A stretch of DNA of 64,000 nucleotides from an uncultured Bacteroidota bacterium (GTDB taxonomy: Bacteria > Bacteroidota > Bacteroidia > Flavobacteriales > Flavobacteriaceae), in the NCBI GenBank assembly GCA_902595825.1, contig CACJRP010000001.1:85715-149714 (forward strand), read 5' to 3'. The notes below the pieces were generated by a model. The model worked only from the letters and a program-made list of their open reading frames with translations. It had not been told where the DNA came from and searched no databases. The stretch's first letter is position 1, and each line of letters begins with the position of its first letter. Shown here in pieces: positions 8,544 through 17,760 of this stretch. The translations under genes and the position numbers were made by a program.

Positions 8544-10049
8544 TCAAAAAGGCGTCAAATCGTCTTTACTTTCAAAACCCCCTTCGGCCGGATCCCTTCT
8601 TTTTTTAACTTCATTTATTTTAGAAGGATACTCAAACGGTGAACCCATATCACTTAAATTTTCAAATTTCCCAAGTTGAGGTGTAAATTTAAGTCTTATT
8701 GAGTCTAAGCCACCATTTCTATGTTTTGCCACTATAAAATCTGCTTGTCCTTCTGATGAGGACCTGTCATCATCATCCCACTCATCTATGCCATAGTATT
8801 CTGGTCTATAAATGAATGAAACTATATCAGCGTCTTGTTCAATTGCACCAGAATCTCTTAAATCTGACAGTATTGGTCTTTTGGTTCCACCTCTTGTTTC
8901 TACTGCTCGAGATAATTGGGAAAGAGCGATAACAGGTACATTAAGTTCTTTAGCTAATGCTTTTAAATTCCTTGAAATTGACGATATTTCTTGTTCTCTA
9001 TTTCCAATTTTACTAGCTGTTCCAGAAGTCATTAACTGTAAATAATCAACAATAATCAATCTAATACCATGTTTAGAAGATAATCTTCTAGCTTTTGCTC
9101 TAAGATCGAAAATTGAAAGAGAGGGACTGTCGTCTATATACAGAGGTGCTTTTTCTAATTCACCAACTTTAACATTTAGTTGTTCCCATTCATGACTTTC
9201 AAGTTTTCCAGTTCTTAACTTTTCGGATGTCAACCCAGTTTCAGCTGAAATTAATCTTGTAATCAATTGAACTGAGGACATTTCTAGTGAAAAGAAGGCT
9301 ACTGGAGTTTTTTTTTGAACGGCAATATTTCTAGCCATCGATAAAGTAAGAGCAGTTTTACCCATACCTGGTCTTGCAGCGATAATAATTAGATCACTTG
9401 GTTGCCACCCTGAAGTAAGTAAATCAAGTTTATCAAATCCTGTTGCGACTCCACTCAATCCGTCCTTATTTGAAATATCTTCAATTCTTTTTTTTGCTTG
9501 AATTACCAAACTCTGAGCTGTTTCTGAAGATTTTTTAATATTGCCTTGAGTAATATCATATAATTTTGATTCTGCCTCATCTAGTAAATCAAATACATCT
9601 ACTGAATCTTTAAATGAATTTTCTATAATTTCATTTGATATTCTAATTAAGGATCTTTGAATAAATTTCTGGAGTATAATTCTAGCATGGAATTCAATAT
9701 TTGCAGATGTTGAAACTTTTTTTGACAATTGAACAAGATAAAAGTCTCCTCCAACCCTTTCTAAAACACCCATTTTTCTTAGCATAGCTGAAACTGTTAA
9801 AAGGTCAATAGGCTCGGATGACTGAAAAAGACCGTAGATAGCTTCAAAAATATTTTGATGTGACTCTTTGTAAAAAGCCTCTTTTTGAAGAATATCAATC
9901 ACTTCATCAACACCTTTTTTATCAATTAACATCGCACCCAGTACTGCTTCTTCTAGATCTATGGCTTGAGGGGGAATTCTTCCGGAATCTAAATTAAATA
10001 TGCCTTTATTAACACTTTTAGATGATAGTAATTCGTCTCTTTTTTCCAC
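8544..10049 (-). CDS. dnaB: Replicative DNA helicase DnaB
   Basis: Hexameric helicase at the replication fork, 501 aa. The N-terminal domain begins near residue 28 (PPQAIDLEEAVLGAMLID). The RecA-like domain carries Walker A AARPGMGKTALTL, the DnaB motif FFSLEMSSVQLITRL, Walker B LIIVDYLQLM and SRAVETRGGTKRPILSDLRDSGAIEQDAD. No intein is present. The start codon is GTG; no in-frame ATG lies near the N-terminus. The C-terminal 25 residues are acidic and variable. The gene stands alone, converging on rplT. Confidence 0.96.
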   Translation of the reverse strand: MEKRDELLSSKSVNKGIFNLDSGRIPPQAIDLEEAVLGAMLIDKKGVDEVIDILQKEAFYKESHQNIFEAIYGLFQSSEPIDLLTVSAMLRKMGVLERVGGDFYLVQLSKKVSTSANIEFHARIILQKFIQRSLIRISNEIIENSFKDSVDVFDLLDEAESKLYDITQGNIKKSSETAQSLVIQAKKRIEDISNKDGLSGVATGFDKLDLLTSGWQPSDLIIIAARPGMGKTALTLSMARNIAVQKKTPVAFFSLEMSSVQLITRLISAETGLTSEKLRTGKLESHEWEQLNVKVGELEKAPLYIDDSPSLSIFDLRAKARRLSSKHGIRLIIVDYLQLMTSGTASKIGNREQEISSISRNLKALAKELNVPVIALSQLSRAVETRGGTKRPILSDLRDSGAIEQDADIVSFIYRPEYYGIDEWDDDDRSSSEGQADFIVAKHRNGGLDSIRLKFTPQLGKFENLSDMGSPFEYPSKINEVKKRRDPAEGGFESKDDLTPF

Positions 10050-10089
10050 ATTTAAATGTAAAAAAAAGAATAGTATATTTCATTTTAAA

Positions 10090-10117
10090 AAAAATTAAAG
10101 TGTGATAAAAAAGTCAA
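10090..10117 (-). promoter_or_regulatory. Possible dnaB promoter
   Basis: Reading the minus strand, TTG at 10117-10115 is followed after 17 bp by TAATTTTT (10097-10090), a 7/8 match to TAnnTTTG. It would start transcription about 40 bp upstream of the GTG codon of dnaB. Matched by eye in very AT-rich DNA. Confidence 0.35.
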
Positions 10118-10170
10118 CAGTAAGTGTTTATAATTATATAGAAATTGTTAATACTTGATAATGTTATTAT

Positions 10171-11124
10171 TTAACTCTTAAAAACCCCCATTTTTTCAAA
10201 TTTGGTTCTCCTTAAATTGATTAAATCGTTAGTTGGTAGTTTCTCAAGTTCTAAAAATGATTTGGTTATTTCATTCCCAACAATAGTAAACATTTTTTCT
10301 CTATTTTGATGAGCTCCTCCAAGGGGTTCTCTAATTATTTTGTCAATTAATTTCGATTTTTTCATATCTTGGGCTGTAAGTTTTAATGACTCGGCTGCTT
10401 TCTCCTTGTACTCCCAACTTCTCCATAATATTGATGAACATGATTCAGGTGATATAACTGAATACCATGTATTTTCTAGCATCAAAATCCTGTCGCCAAT
10501 TCCTATGCCTAAAGCACCCCCCGAGGCTCCTTCTCCAATAATTATGTTAATAATCGGGACTTTTATAGAAAGCATACTAAAAATGTTTCTAGCTATTGCT
10601 TCCCCTTGTCCCCTTTCTTCGGCTTCTTGTCCTGGATAAGCCCCAGGCGTGTCTATTAAACAGACAATAGGAATATTAAATTTCTCTGCAGATTTCATTA
10701 CTCTTAAAGCTTTTCTGTAGCCTTCAGGATTAGCCATTCCAAAATTTCTATATTTTCTTGTAACAGTATTATAACCCTTTTGAGTTCCGACAAACATAAA
10801 AGTTTGATATTTTACTTTTCCCAAACCAGCAATCATGGCTTTGTCATCTTTAACGTTTCTGTCACCGTGAAGTTCCAAAAATGAATTTCCACATATTGCT
10901 TTAATATAATCTAATGTATATGGTCGAGAAGGATGTCTGGATAATTGGACCCTTTGCCATGGAGTAAGATTTCCATATATCTTCTCTTTGGTTTTTTTTA
11001 GCTTTAACTCCAATTTGGAGCAAGTATCAGTAACGTCAATATCACTTTCACTGCCAATCACCTCACATTTTGATAATTGTTCTTGAATTTCTTTTATAGG
11101 TAATTCAAAATCTAGATATTCCAT
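10171..11124 (-). CDS. accA: Acetyl-CoA carboxylase carboxyltransferase subunit alpha
   Basis: Alpha subunit of the carboxyltransferase that makes malonyl-CoA for fatty-acid synthesis. At 317 aa it has the usual bacterial length. Features include [58 protein letters not shown] and the oxyanion-hole region [19 protein letters not shown], followed by [14 protein letters not shown]. It is not fused to accD. The next gene upstream, the EamA transporter, lies 30 bp away on the same strand. Confidence 0.96.
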   Translation of the reverse strand: MEYLDFELPIKEIQEQLSKCEVIGSESDIDVTDTCSKLELKLKKTKEKIYGNLTPWQRVQLSRHPSRPYTLDYIKAICGNSFLELHGDRNVKDDKAMIAGLGKVKYQTFMFVGTQKGYNTVTRKYRNFGMANPEGYRKALRVMKSAEKFNIPIVCLIDTPGAYPGQEAEERGQGEAIARNIFSMLSIKVPIINIIIGEGASGGALGIGIGDRILMLENTWYSVISPESCSSILWRSWEYKEKAAESLKLTAQDMKKSKLIDKIIREPLGGAHQNREKMFTIVGNEITKSFLELEKLPTNDLINLRRTKFEKMGVFKS

Positions 11125-11154
11125 TCAAATTAAATAAATATAAAAGTATAATTT

Positions 11155-12036
11155 TTAAGATATTTTTTTATACTTAAATACAATATTTCCTAAAACTCCT
11201 AATAATATTATTCCAGCTCCAATGTAAAATTGAACATCCATATATTCCTTTTCACCAAAAATAATTAATGAAAAAAAGATGCCATAAACGGGTTCAAGAT
11301 TTAGTGAAATCATCATAGTATAAGGTGATATGGATTTTAAGATATAGTTAGAGGCTACGAATGCATATGCAGTGCATAATGAGCCTAAAATAAAAATATA
11401 AATCCAGTTAGAAATTTTAATAGAACTAGGCTTTGGAAGTTTAATATCAGAAAATATAATTAATAATGAAATTATGAAAAAACCAAAAATTATTTCGTAA
11501 AATGAAATTTGAAAAGATGAGTGTTTCTTAATCAAATATCCATTTAGAAGAGAAAATAGAACAGATAAAAGAGTACAAATAAGTGAAATAAAAATGGCAA
11601 AATAGTTCTCTGATTGAATTCCAAAAATAACTGATAATCCAATAATTGCCACTAATCCGAACAATAACTCATGAATCATAAAAGATCTTTTATAAAAAAG
11701 AGGCTCTAGAAAAGAAGCCATTAAAGATGCTGTGGACAAAACGGATAGAGTTAATGAAATAGAAGAAATTTTTATTGAGTAAAAAAATAGATACCAATGA
11801 ATTGATATCAACACACCTCCAAATAAAAATTTTAAAACACTAAACTTATCAAATTTCAATGCGTCTTTGAAAAAAAAAAACAAAAAACCAAAAATTAAAA
11901 TTGCTGCAATTAATAATCTTAACCAAACAATTAAAAGTGGATTAAGATCAATTAGTGCCCCGAAAATAGAGGTGAAACCCCATAGAAAAATCAAGAAATG
12001 TAAATGAATTAAGCTTTTGTAATTATCTTTTTGCAT
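11155..12036 (-). CDS. EamA/DMT-superfamily transporter
   Basis: Inner-membrane permease, 293 aa from ATG 12036, with about ten predicted transmembrane helices in two five-helix halves, the hallmark of EamA (RhaT-like) drug/metabolite exporters. Conserved turns such as HLHFLIFLWGFTSIFG at the start and SLNLEPVYGIFFSLIIFGE in the second half fit the family. The frame is open to 12066, but ATG 12036 leaves only a 14-bp overlap with the upstream LptG gene and gives the normal N-terminus. Substrate cannot be inferred. Confidence 0.85.
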   Translation of the reverse strand: MQKDNYKSLIHLHFLIFLWGFTSIFGALIDLNPLLIVWLRLLIAAILIFGFLFFFFKDALKFDKFSVLKFLFGGVLISIHWYLFFYSIKISSISLTLSVLSTASLMASFLEPLFYKRSFMIHELLFGLVAIIGLSVIFGIQSENYFAIFISLICTLLSVLFSLLNGYLIKKHSSFQISFYEIIFGFFIISLLIIFSDIKLPKPSSIKISNWIYIFILGSLCTAYAFVASNYILKSISPYTMMISLNLEPVYGIFFSLIIFGEKEYMDVQFYIGAGIILLGVLGNIVFKYKKIS

Positions 12037-13102
12037 ATTTGATAAGAAAGTATCCCAATCCTCCAAAAAATACTATAGGAGACCATGCAGCAACAGCAGC
12101 TGAAAAGTTTGATTTATTCACCAAAACAACTAAAATTTTGTCTATAAATATAAATGAAAATCCCATCAGAATCCCCATTGCTAGATTAATACCCATACCT
12201 CCTCTTCGTCTAACAGATGATACTGATACTGATATTAGAGTAAGAACAAATACGGACATTGGCAAACTATACCTTTTGTGTCTAACTAATAAATGTTGAT
12301 TAATTAATTTGGACCCTGATTTAATTTCAGATTTAATAAATTTATTCAACTCAAAAAGGGTTAATGTTTCAGCTTCATATTTTAGAGGTGAAAGATCCTG
12401 AATATTAAAATTAAAAATAGTATCAACTGACTTTTTTTTTATTAAAATTTCTTCGTCTTCATAAATAACTCTCTTTCTGAAATTTAGCAGACGAAAGACA
12501 GAATCAGACTTAATCCATCTTATTGATTGAGCCATAATTTTAAACTTTAACTTTTCGTTATCAAAATACTCAAGAGTAAAATCTAAAGCTCTTTCTCTGG
12601 TGGGGTTGTAACTGCTGACGTAAACAAACTCATTTTTAGAGATTTGTTTAAAAACTCTTGATGTGTTTCTAATCTCGGATTTTTTATTTAAATATTTGTA
12701 ATTAAACTCATTAAATCCTCTGCTCGCGTTAGGAACTACAAACATGCCGATAAAAAAGGATATAATCGAAATTAATAATGCAGATATTAAATAAGGTCTA
12801 AGAAATCTTGTGTATGAAACGCCTGAACTCAAAACTGAAATAATCTCTGTATTATTAGCTAGTTTTGATGTAAACCAAATTACCGATAAAAATAAAAGGA
12901 TTGGGAAAAGTAAATTTCCAAAATACCACATAAAGTCAAAATAATAATCAATAATCTCTTTAATTGGTATCTCGTTTTCTTTAAACTTATCTATCCTCTC
13001 AGCTACATCAACCATTATGCCAACTGGGATGAATAAAAAAAGTGCAACTAAAAAGGTTGTTAAATATTTTTTGATTATGTATGTATCTAAAATTTTAAGC
13101 AT
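12023..13102 (-). CDS. lptG: LptG/LptF-family lipopolysaccharide export permease
   Basis: Inner-membrane permease of the YjgP/YjgQ family, partner of LptB in moving LPS from the inner membrane toward the outer membrane. The 359-aa protein has two N-terminal helices, a third pair near residues 60-120, a large periplasmic beta-jellyroll region (about 130-265) and three C-terminal helices. Typical motifs are MLKILDTYIIKKYLTTFL at the start, SVLSSGVSYTRFLRPYL and PMSVFVLTLISVSVSS. It abuts tgt (stop and start one base apart) and overlaps the EamA gene, indicating one leftward operon. LptF versus LptG is not settled by motif alone. Confidence 0.88.
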   Translation of the reverse strand: MLKILDTYIIKKYLTTFLVALFLFIPVGIMVDVAERIDKFKENEIPIKEIIDYYFDFMWYFGNLLFPILLFLSVIWFTSKLANNTEIISVLSSGVSYTRFLRPYLISALLISIISFFIGMFVVPNASRGFNEFNYKYLNKKSEIRNTSRVFKQISKNEFVYVSSYNPTRERALDFTLEYFDNEKLKFKIMAQSIRWIKSDSVFRLLNFRKRVIYEDEEILIKKKSVDTIFNFNIQDLSPLKYEAETLTLFELNKFIKSEIKSGSKLINQHLLVRHKRYSLPMSVFVLTLISVSVSSVRRRGGMGINLAMGILMGFSFIFIDKILVVLVNKSNFSAAVAAWSPIVFFGGLGYFLIKYAKR

Positions 13103-14233
13103 TTAAATCCTAGTGTTTAATTTTTTTACCATACTGTTTTTCCAAGATGCGAATTCGCCTGCCATTATTTTCTCTCTCGCAATTTTTAATAAAATATTAT
13201 AAAAATTCAAATTATGAATGGTAGCTATTTGACCTCCAAGAATTTCATTTGCTGTGAAAAGGTGTCTAAGATAAGCTTTTGAATATTGATTTTCGTAACC
13301 TTTATTGTCCATAGTTTCAATTTTTGAATAGTCACTCTCCCATTTTTTATTTTTTATATTAATAATTCCGTCAAAAGTAAACAACATTCCATTCCTTCCG
13401 TTTCTTGTTGGAATTACACAATCAAACATATCAACGCCGTTAGAGATATTTTCTAATAAATTTACAGGCGTTCCCACACCCATTAAATATCTAGGTTTGT
13501 CGGAAGGTAAAATTGAGCAGACCAAATTTGAAACTTTATACATCTCTTCGTTTGGCTCCCCTACGGATAAGCCCCCAATTGCATACCCTTTTGCGAATTT
13601 ATTCGAAACAAATTCTGCTGATTCTTTTCTTAGGTCGTTATAAACACCTCCTTGAACAATTGGAAATAAGTATTGCTCTTTATCATACAAGAATGGAGAT
13701 TTTTTGTCCTTTTTTATACATCTTTCTAACCATCTGTGAGTTAATTTCATTGAATTCTTAACATATTGAAATTTACATGGATATGGAGGGCATTCATCAA
13801 AAGCCATTATTATATCTGCACCGATTTCCCTCTGAATTTCGATTACTGACTCAGGAGTCAATAAATGATTACTTCCGTCAATATGGGACTGGAATAAAAC
13901 CCCTTTTTCTGATATTTTTCTTCTACTTGATAGTGAATAGACTTGATATCCTCCAGAGTCTGTTAGTATCATTCCGTCCCAATTCATAAATTTATGTATT
14001 CCCCCTGCGCCTCTAATAACTCTAGTACCAGGTCTTAAATATAGGTGATACGTATTACTCAAAATAATTTTAGAATTTAGTCGTTCCTTTAAAATTTTTT
14101 GGTCAATTCCCTTAACTGAAGCCTGAGTACCAACGGGCATAAAAATCGGTGTGTTTATCTCTCCTGCTGAACAACTTAAAATACCAGCACGAGCATTCGA
14201 ACTAATATCTTTTTTAATTAATTTAAATTCCAT
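13103..14233 (-). CDS. tgt: tRNA-guanine transglycosylase lacking the zinc cysteines
   Basis: Exchanges G34 for preQ1 in GUN-anticodon tRNAs. The 376-aa protein has the active-site segments DSGGYQVYSLSSRRKISEKG, ADIIMAFDECPPYP and DMFDCVIPTRNGRNGM, with the nucleophile Asp. In the usual bacterial enzyme three cysteines (CxCxxC) and one His hold a zinc near the C-terminus. Here the His is kept in TIHNL, but the cysteine positions read D, K and E (region MDNKGYENQYSKAYLRHL), and no cysteine remains in the last 105 residues. This may be a lineage trait. First gene of the tgt-lptG-eamA leftward operon. Confidence 0.94.
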   Translation of the reverse strand: MEFKLIKKDISSNARAGILSCSAGEINTPIFMPVGTQASVKGIDQKILKERLNSKIILSNTYHLYLRPGTRVIRGAGGIHKFMNWDGMILTDSGGYQVYSLSSRRKISEKGVLFQSHIDGSNHLLTPESVIEIQREIGADIIMAFDECPPYPCKFQYVKNSMKLTHRWLERCIKKDKKSPFLYDKEQYLFPIVQGGVYNDLRKESAEFVSNKFAKGYAIGGLSVGEPNEEMYKVSNLVCSILPSDKPRYLMGVGTPVNLLENISNGVDMFDCVIPTRNGRNGMLFTFDGIINIKNKKWESDYSKIETMDNKGYENQYSKAYLRHLFTANEILGGQIATIHNLNFYNILLKIAREKIMAGEFASWKNSMVKKLNTRI

Positions 14234-14272
14234 TCTTTTTGAGAATAAATATTAAAGATTGAAAAAATTAAT

Positions 14273-14287
14273 GAACAATAATTGTTC
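14273..14287. promoter_or_regulatory. 15-bp palindrome between tgt and transketolase
   Basis: GAACAAT-A-ATTGTTC is a perfect 7-bp inverted repeat around one base, in the 133-bp divergent promoter region of tgt and the transketolase genes. Its size and place suit a dimeric repressor operator. No T tract follows, so it is not a terminator. Confidence 0.4.
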
Positions 14288-14366
14288 GTAATCTTTTCAA
14301 AATTGATGCTCATTGCCCCAATGAAATTAATCTAAAAAATTAAATTTACAATATAAAGTAAAGGTT

Positions 14367-15212
14367 ATGTCGACAATTGCTAGTCTTGAAAAGCTAACGT
14401 TACAGGTAAGAAGGGACATTTTAAGAATGGTTCACTCCGTTAATTCTGGTCATCCAGGAGGTTCGCTAGGTTGTGCTGAACTTTTTGTTGTCCTTTATAA
14501 TAGAATTTTAGATTTAAGCAATGTATTTGATATGGACGGTAAAAACGAAGATTTATTTTTTTTATCAAATGGACACATTTCACCAGTATTTTATAGTGTT
14601 CTTGCGAGGAAAGGATATTTTCCTATTGACGAACTTAATACATTTAGAAAATTAAATTCAAGATTACAAGGTCATCCAACAACTCATGAAAAACTACCAG
14701 GTGTAAGAATTGCTTCAGGGTCTTTGGGTCAAGGAATATCTGTCGCAATTGGAAGTGCATTGTCTAAAAAACTCAATAATGACCACAATCTTATTTATGT
14801 TTTAGTTGGAGATGGTGAATTACAGGAAGGTCAAAATTGGGAAGCTATAATGTTTGCTTCAGCAAACAATATCGATAATTTGATATTATGTGTTGACTTA
14901 AATGGAAAACAAATTGATGGATCTACAAGTGAGGTACTCCCTATGGGAAACTTAAAAATTAAATTTGAGGCCTTTGGTTGGAAAGTTATAGAGGTAGAAA
15001 ACGGTAATAATCTTGAATCAATTATTAAAAATTTCAATTATGCAAAGAAAGAAACCAAAAAAAAGTCACCTATTTGCTTACTTATAAAAACAGAAATGGG
15101 AAATGGAGTTGATTTTATGATGAATACTCATGAATGGCACGGAGTCGCTCCCAATGATGAACAGCTGAAAATTGCTTTGTCTCAGAATCCTGAAACACTT
15201 GGGGATTACTAA
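14367..15212 (+). CDS. Transketolase, N-terminal subunit
   Basis: Thiamine-diphosphate binding half of a two-polypeptide transketolase in the non-oxidative pentose phosphate pathway, 281 aa. Visible motifs: HSVNSGHPGGSLGCAEL, GHPTTHEKLPGVRIASGSLG and the ThDP/Mg motif GDGELQEGQNWEA. The next gene encodes the pyrimidine-binding and C-terminal half 9 bp downstream. The split is normal for many Bacteroidetes, Firmicutes and archaea and is not a frameshift, since each part has its own start and complete domains. Confidence 0.93.
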   Translation: MSTIASLEKLTLQVRRDILRMVHSVNSGHPGGSLGCAELFVVLYNRILDLSNVFDMDGKNEDLFFLSNGHISPVFYSVLARKGYFPIDELNTFRKLNSRLQGHPTTHEKLPGVRIASGSLGQGISVAIGSALSKKLNNDHNLIYVLVGDGELQEGQNWEAIMFASANNIDNLILCVDLNGKQIDGSTSEVLPMGNLKIKFEAFGWKVIEVENGNNLESIIKNFNYAKKETKKKSPICLLIKTEMGNGVDFMMNTHEWHGVAPNDEQLKIALSQNPETLGDY

Positions 15213-15221
15213 TATTAGTCA

Positions 15222-16175
15222 ATGAAGAAGTTTAATTATACCGAATTAAAAGACACGAGGTCTGGTTTCGGCGACGGCCTTACAGAATTAGGAAGGAAAA
15301 ATAAAAACATAGTTGCATTATGTGCAGATTTAACAGGCTCTTTAAAAATGAATCAATTTAAAAAAGAAAATCCAAATAGATTTTTTCAAGTTGGAATCGC
15401 TGAAGCTAATATGATGGGTATTGCCGCCGGGCTTACAATTGGTGGCAAAATCCCTTTTACAGGCACCTTTGCAAATTTTTCTACTGGCAGAGTATATGAT
15501 CAAATTAGGCAATCTATTGCGTATTCTGGGAAAAATGTTAAGATTTGCGCTTCACATGCTGGATTAACCCTCGGGGAAGACGGAGCAACGCATCAGATAC
15601 TAGAAGATATTGGTTTAATGAAAATGTTACCTGGAATGACTGTAATTAATACTTGCGACTACAACCAAACCAAAATTGCAACTATTGCGATTGCTGAGCA
15701 CCAGGGTCCAGTTTATTTAAGATTTGGAAGACCTAAAGTTCCTAATTTTACAAGCCCTGATCATAAATTTAAAATTGGTAAAGGAATTATATTAAATGAA
15801 GGAAAGGATGTAACTATAGTTGCGACAGGTCATTTAGTTTGGGAGTCTATTTTAGCAGGTGAAAAGTTAAAAAATTTTGGTATTTCATCTGAAATTATCA
15901 ATATACATACTATCAAACCAATTGATGAAGAGATCATTTTAAAATCAATAAATAAAACTCGCTGTATAGTTACAGCAGAAGAACATAATTTTTTAGGTGG
16001 ACTTGGTGAGAGTATCTCTAGAATTTTAACAAAAAATGATCCTGTCCCTCAAGAATTTATTGCTACTAATGACACTTTTGGTGAGTCAGGGTCCCCCTCT
16101 AAATTAATGGATAAATATGGTTTAAATTCAAATGCTATTGTCAATGCCGTAGAAAAAGTTCTTTCAAGAAAATGA
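15222..16175 (+). CDS. Transketolase, C-terminal subunit
   Basis: Pyrimidine-binding and C-terminal domains of the split transketolase, 317 aa. Evidence: ALCADLTGSLKMNQF, FFQVGIAEANMMGIAAGLTI (catalytic Glu), FSTGRVYDQIRQSIAYSG, ASHAGLTLGEDGATHQILED and the C-terminal region ITAEEHNFLGGLGES-like (VTAEEHNFLGGLGE). It works as a heterotetramer with the product of the upstream gene. The next gene overlaps its stop by 4 bp. Confidence 0.93.
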   Translation: MKKFNYTELKDTRSGFGDGLTELGRKNKNIVALCADLTGSLKMNQFKKENPNRFFQVGIAEANMMGIAAGLTIGGKIPFTGTFANFSTGRVYDQIRQSIAYSGKNVKICASHAGLTLGEDGATHQILEDIGLMKMLPGMTVINTCDYNQTKIATIAIAEHQGPVYLRFGRPKVPNFTSPDHKFKIGKGIILNEGKDVTIVATGHLVWESILAGEKLKNFGISSEIINIHTIKPIDEEIILKSINKTRCIVTAEEHNFLGGLGESISRILTKNDPVPQEFIATNDTFGESGSPSKLMDKYGLNSNAIVNAVEKVLSRK

Positions 16176-16798
16176 AAAATAATTATTTATTATTTATTTC
16201 TATTTTTCTAATCATAATTTCAACTAAAAGTAATTTATACAGTCAGGCAGATTATGGAATAAAGATTGGGTTAAATTTCGATAATATTGGAGATATAAAA
16301 AGTACAAGTTCATTTAAAAATAGTATTGAAACTGCCACAATTGCAAGTGCACATATAGGAATGTATGTCCAATTAAAAATAGCTGACTTTTATATTAGAC
16401 CAGAACTGCAGATAAGTCAAAATAAATCCGATATTTTAACTTTGGATCAGATTGAAATTAATAAATTAGAAGTTCCGGTCTTAATTGGATATAACCTATT
16501 TGGTCCTGTTTCAGTATTTTCTGGTCCCATTTTTCAAAATATAATTTCAATAAATGGTCAATCATTAAATTTTGGAAATTACACTAATAATTTTACAATA
16601 GGTCTTCAAATTGGGTCAAGAATTAATTTTGGGAAATTAGGATTAGGATTTCGATTTGAAAGGGGTTTCACTGATAACGAAATAGAAATTTTAGGAAATA
16701 ATAATTTAGATATCGAAGCTTACTCTAATATAAGACCAAAATTATGGTCATTAAGCATCACATACAAGTTGAATAAGAATAAGATTTTAGAAAACTAA
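16172..16798 (+). CDS. Outer-membrane beta-barrel protein, PorT/OMP_b-brl-like
   Basis: A 208-aa exported protein with a signal peptide (cleavage after about residue 24, near NLYSQADYG). Alternating hydrophobic strands such as ADFYIRPELQISQN, KLEVPVLIGYNLFGPVSVF and NFTIGLQIGSRINFG suggest an eight-stranded barrel of the kind annotated as porin family or PorT-like in Flavobacteria. It overlaps the transketolase gene by 4 bp, though a functional link is not obvious, and converges on the FKBP gene with a 4-bp overlap. Function unknown. Confidence 0.75.
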   Translation: MKNNYLLFISIFLIIISTKSNLYSQADYGIKIGLNFDNIGDIKSTSSFKNSIETATIASAHIGMYVQLKIADFYIRPELQISQNKSDILTLDQIEINKLEVPVLIGYNLFGPVSVFSGPIFQNIISINGQSLNFGNYTNNFTIGLQIGSRINFGKLGLGFRFERGFTDNEIEILGNNNLDIEAYSNIRPKLWSLSITYKLNKNKILEN

Positions 16799-17721
16799 GT
16801 ATTTTTGTCGAGATAATCTGGAATACCATCATTATTTGAATCATCAGGTAAATTATCTGGGTCATCCCCATCTAATTCATCTTTAGTTAAGATTCCGTCA
16901 CCATCGTCATCTTCGTCATACATATTGATTATACTGTCTTCATCTGTGTCATCATTATAAGGATTACCATCATTATTAGGGTCCTCATCAATTGACAAAA
17001 CCCCATCATTATCATGATCAGCTCTATTAATGGTAAAAACAGATACCTCGAAAATTAGTGGAGAATAAGTAGGGATGTTAGTTTGGGCACTGTTAAAATA
17101 TCCTAATCCAGACGGCATAAATATGAGTCCTCTCCCAAATTGTTTGAATTCAATTGTTCCATTTTCTCTTTGAATAAAATTACCCGGAGAAAAATATTGC
17201 AAACCATATCTAAAACCTCTAATTACATTTGCAGTATCGAACCAGACTGGATTTTCTTTTTTATCAAATACATTTCCATCTAACAATTTCCCTTTGTAGG
17301 AAAGATATACAGAATCGGCTATACTTGGTTTATCATCTATTCTAATTCCATCCTTAACAATAACGTGATATAGTTTGTGTTCTATTAGTTCTCCTTCACT
17401 AGAAGCCAAAGTAACAGTACTTGAAACAGCAAAATCAAAAAGAGATTTTAAATTAATATTTTCTGAAAGAATGGTATCAATGATTATCTCTTTTTCATGA
17501 TTAGAAATATCACTGAAATCTTCGTAATTGTAATAATGAGATTTTAAATACTGAATCAATCGTTGATCATCATCCAAAGATTGTTCAAGGTAATCCCTAG
17601 GTGGTTCCGAGTCGTCTTCGTCGTCGTCAGGACTGCATGATAAGTTAAGTAATATGAAAAAAGACAGTAATATTAACTCAAAACTTTGATTAAAAGAATG
17701 TTCAATTTTTAATTTGACCAT
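16795..17721 (-). CDS. FKBP-type peptidyl-prolyl isomerase lipoprotein with acidic repeat tail
   Basis: A 308-aa lipoprotein (signal ending LNLSC). A central FKBP domain (about residues 115-235) shows ADSVYLSYKGKLLDGNVFD, NVIRGFRYGLQYFSPGN and IFMPSGLGYF...PLIFEVSVF, so it probably catalyses proline isomerisation in the periplasm or at the cell surface. The last 75 residues are thrombospondin type 3-like calcium repeats (HDNDGVLSIDEDPNNDGN, DEDDDGDGILTKDELDGDDP). Asp-rich stretches also follow the lipid-anchored cysteine. Such FKBPs are associated with gliding and surface proteins in Flavobacteria; the exact role is inferred. Confidence 0.85.
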   Translation of the reverse strand: MVKLKIEHSFNQSFELILLSFFILLNLSCSPDDDEDDSEPPRDYLEQSLDDDQRLIQYLKSHYYNYEDFSDISNHEKEIIIDTILSENINLKSLFDFAVSSTVTLASSEGELIEHKLYHVIVKDGIRIDDKPSIADSVYLSYKGKLLDGNVFDKKENPVWFDTANVIRGFRYGLQYFSPGNFIQRENGTIEFKQFGRGLIFMPSGLGYFNSAQTNIPTYSPLIFEVSVFTINRADHDNDGVLSIDEDPNNDGNPYNDDTDEDSIINMYDEDDDGDGILTKDELDGDDPDNLPDDSNNDGIPDYLDKNT

Positions 17722-17760
17722 TTATGATTAATTTAAACAAATTTAATATTAATTTATAAA

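Noticed and set aside
8539..8544. A terminator between converging rplT and dnaB
   Set aside because: No hairpin with a T tract is visible in or next to the 4-bp gap.
14367..16175. Transketolase in two reading frames, looking like a frameshift
   Set aside because: Each part has its own start codon and complete domains, with a 9-bp gap; a two-subunit transketolase is normal in this group.
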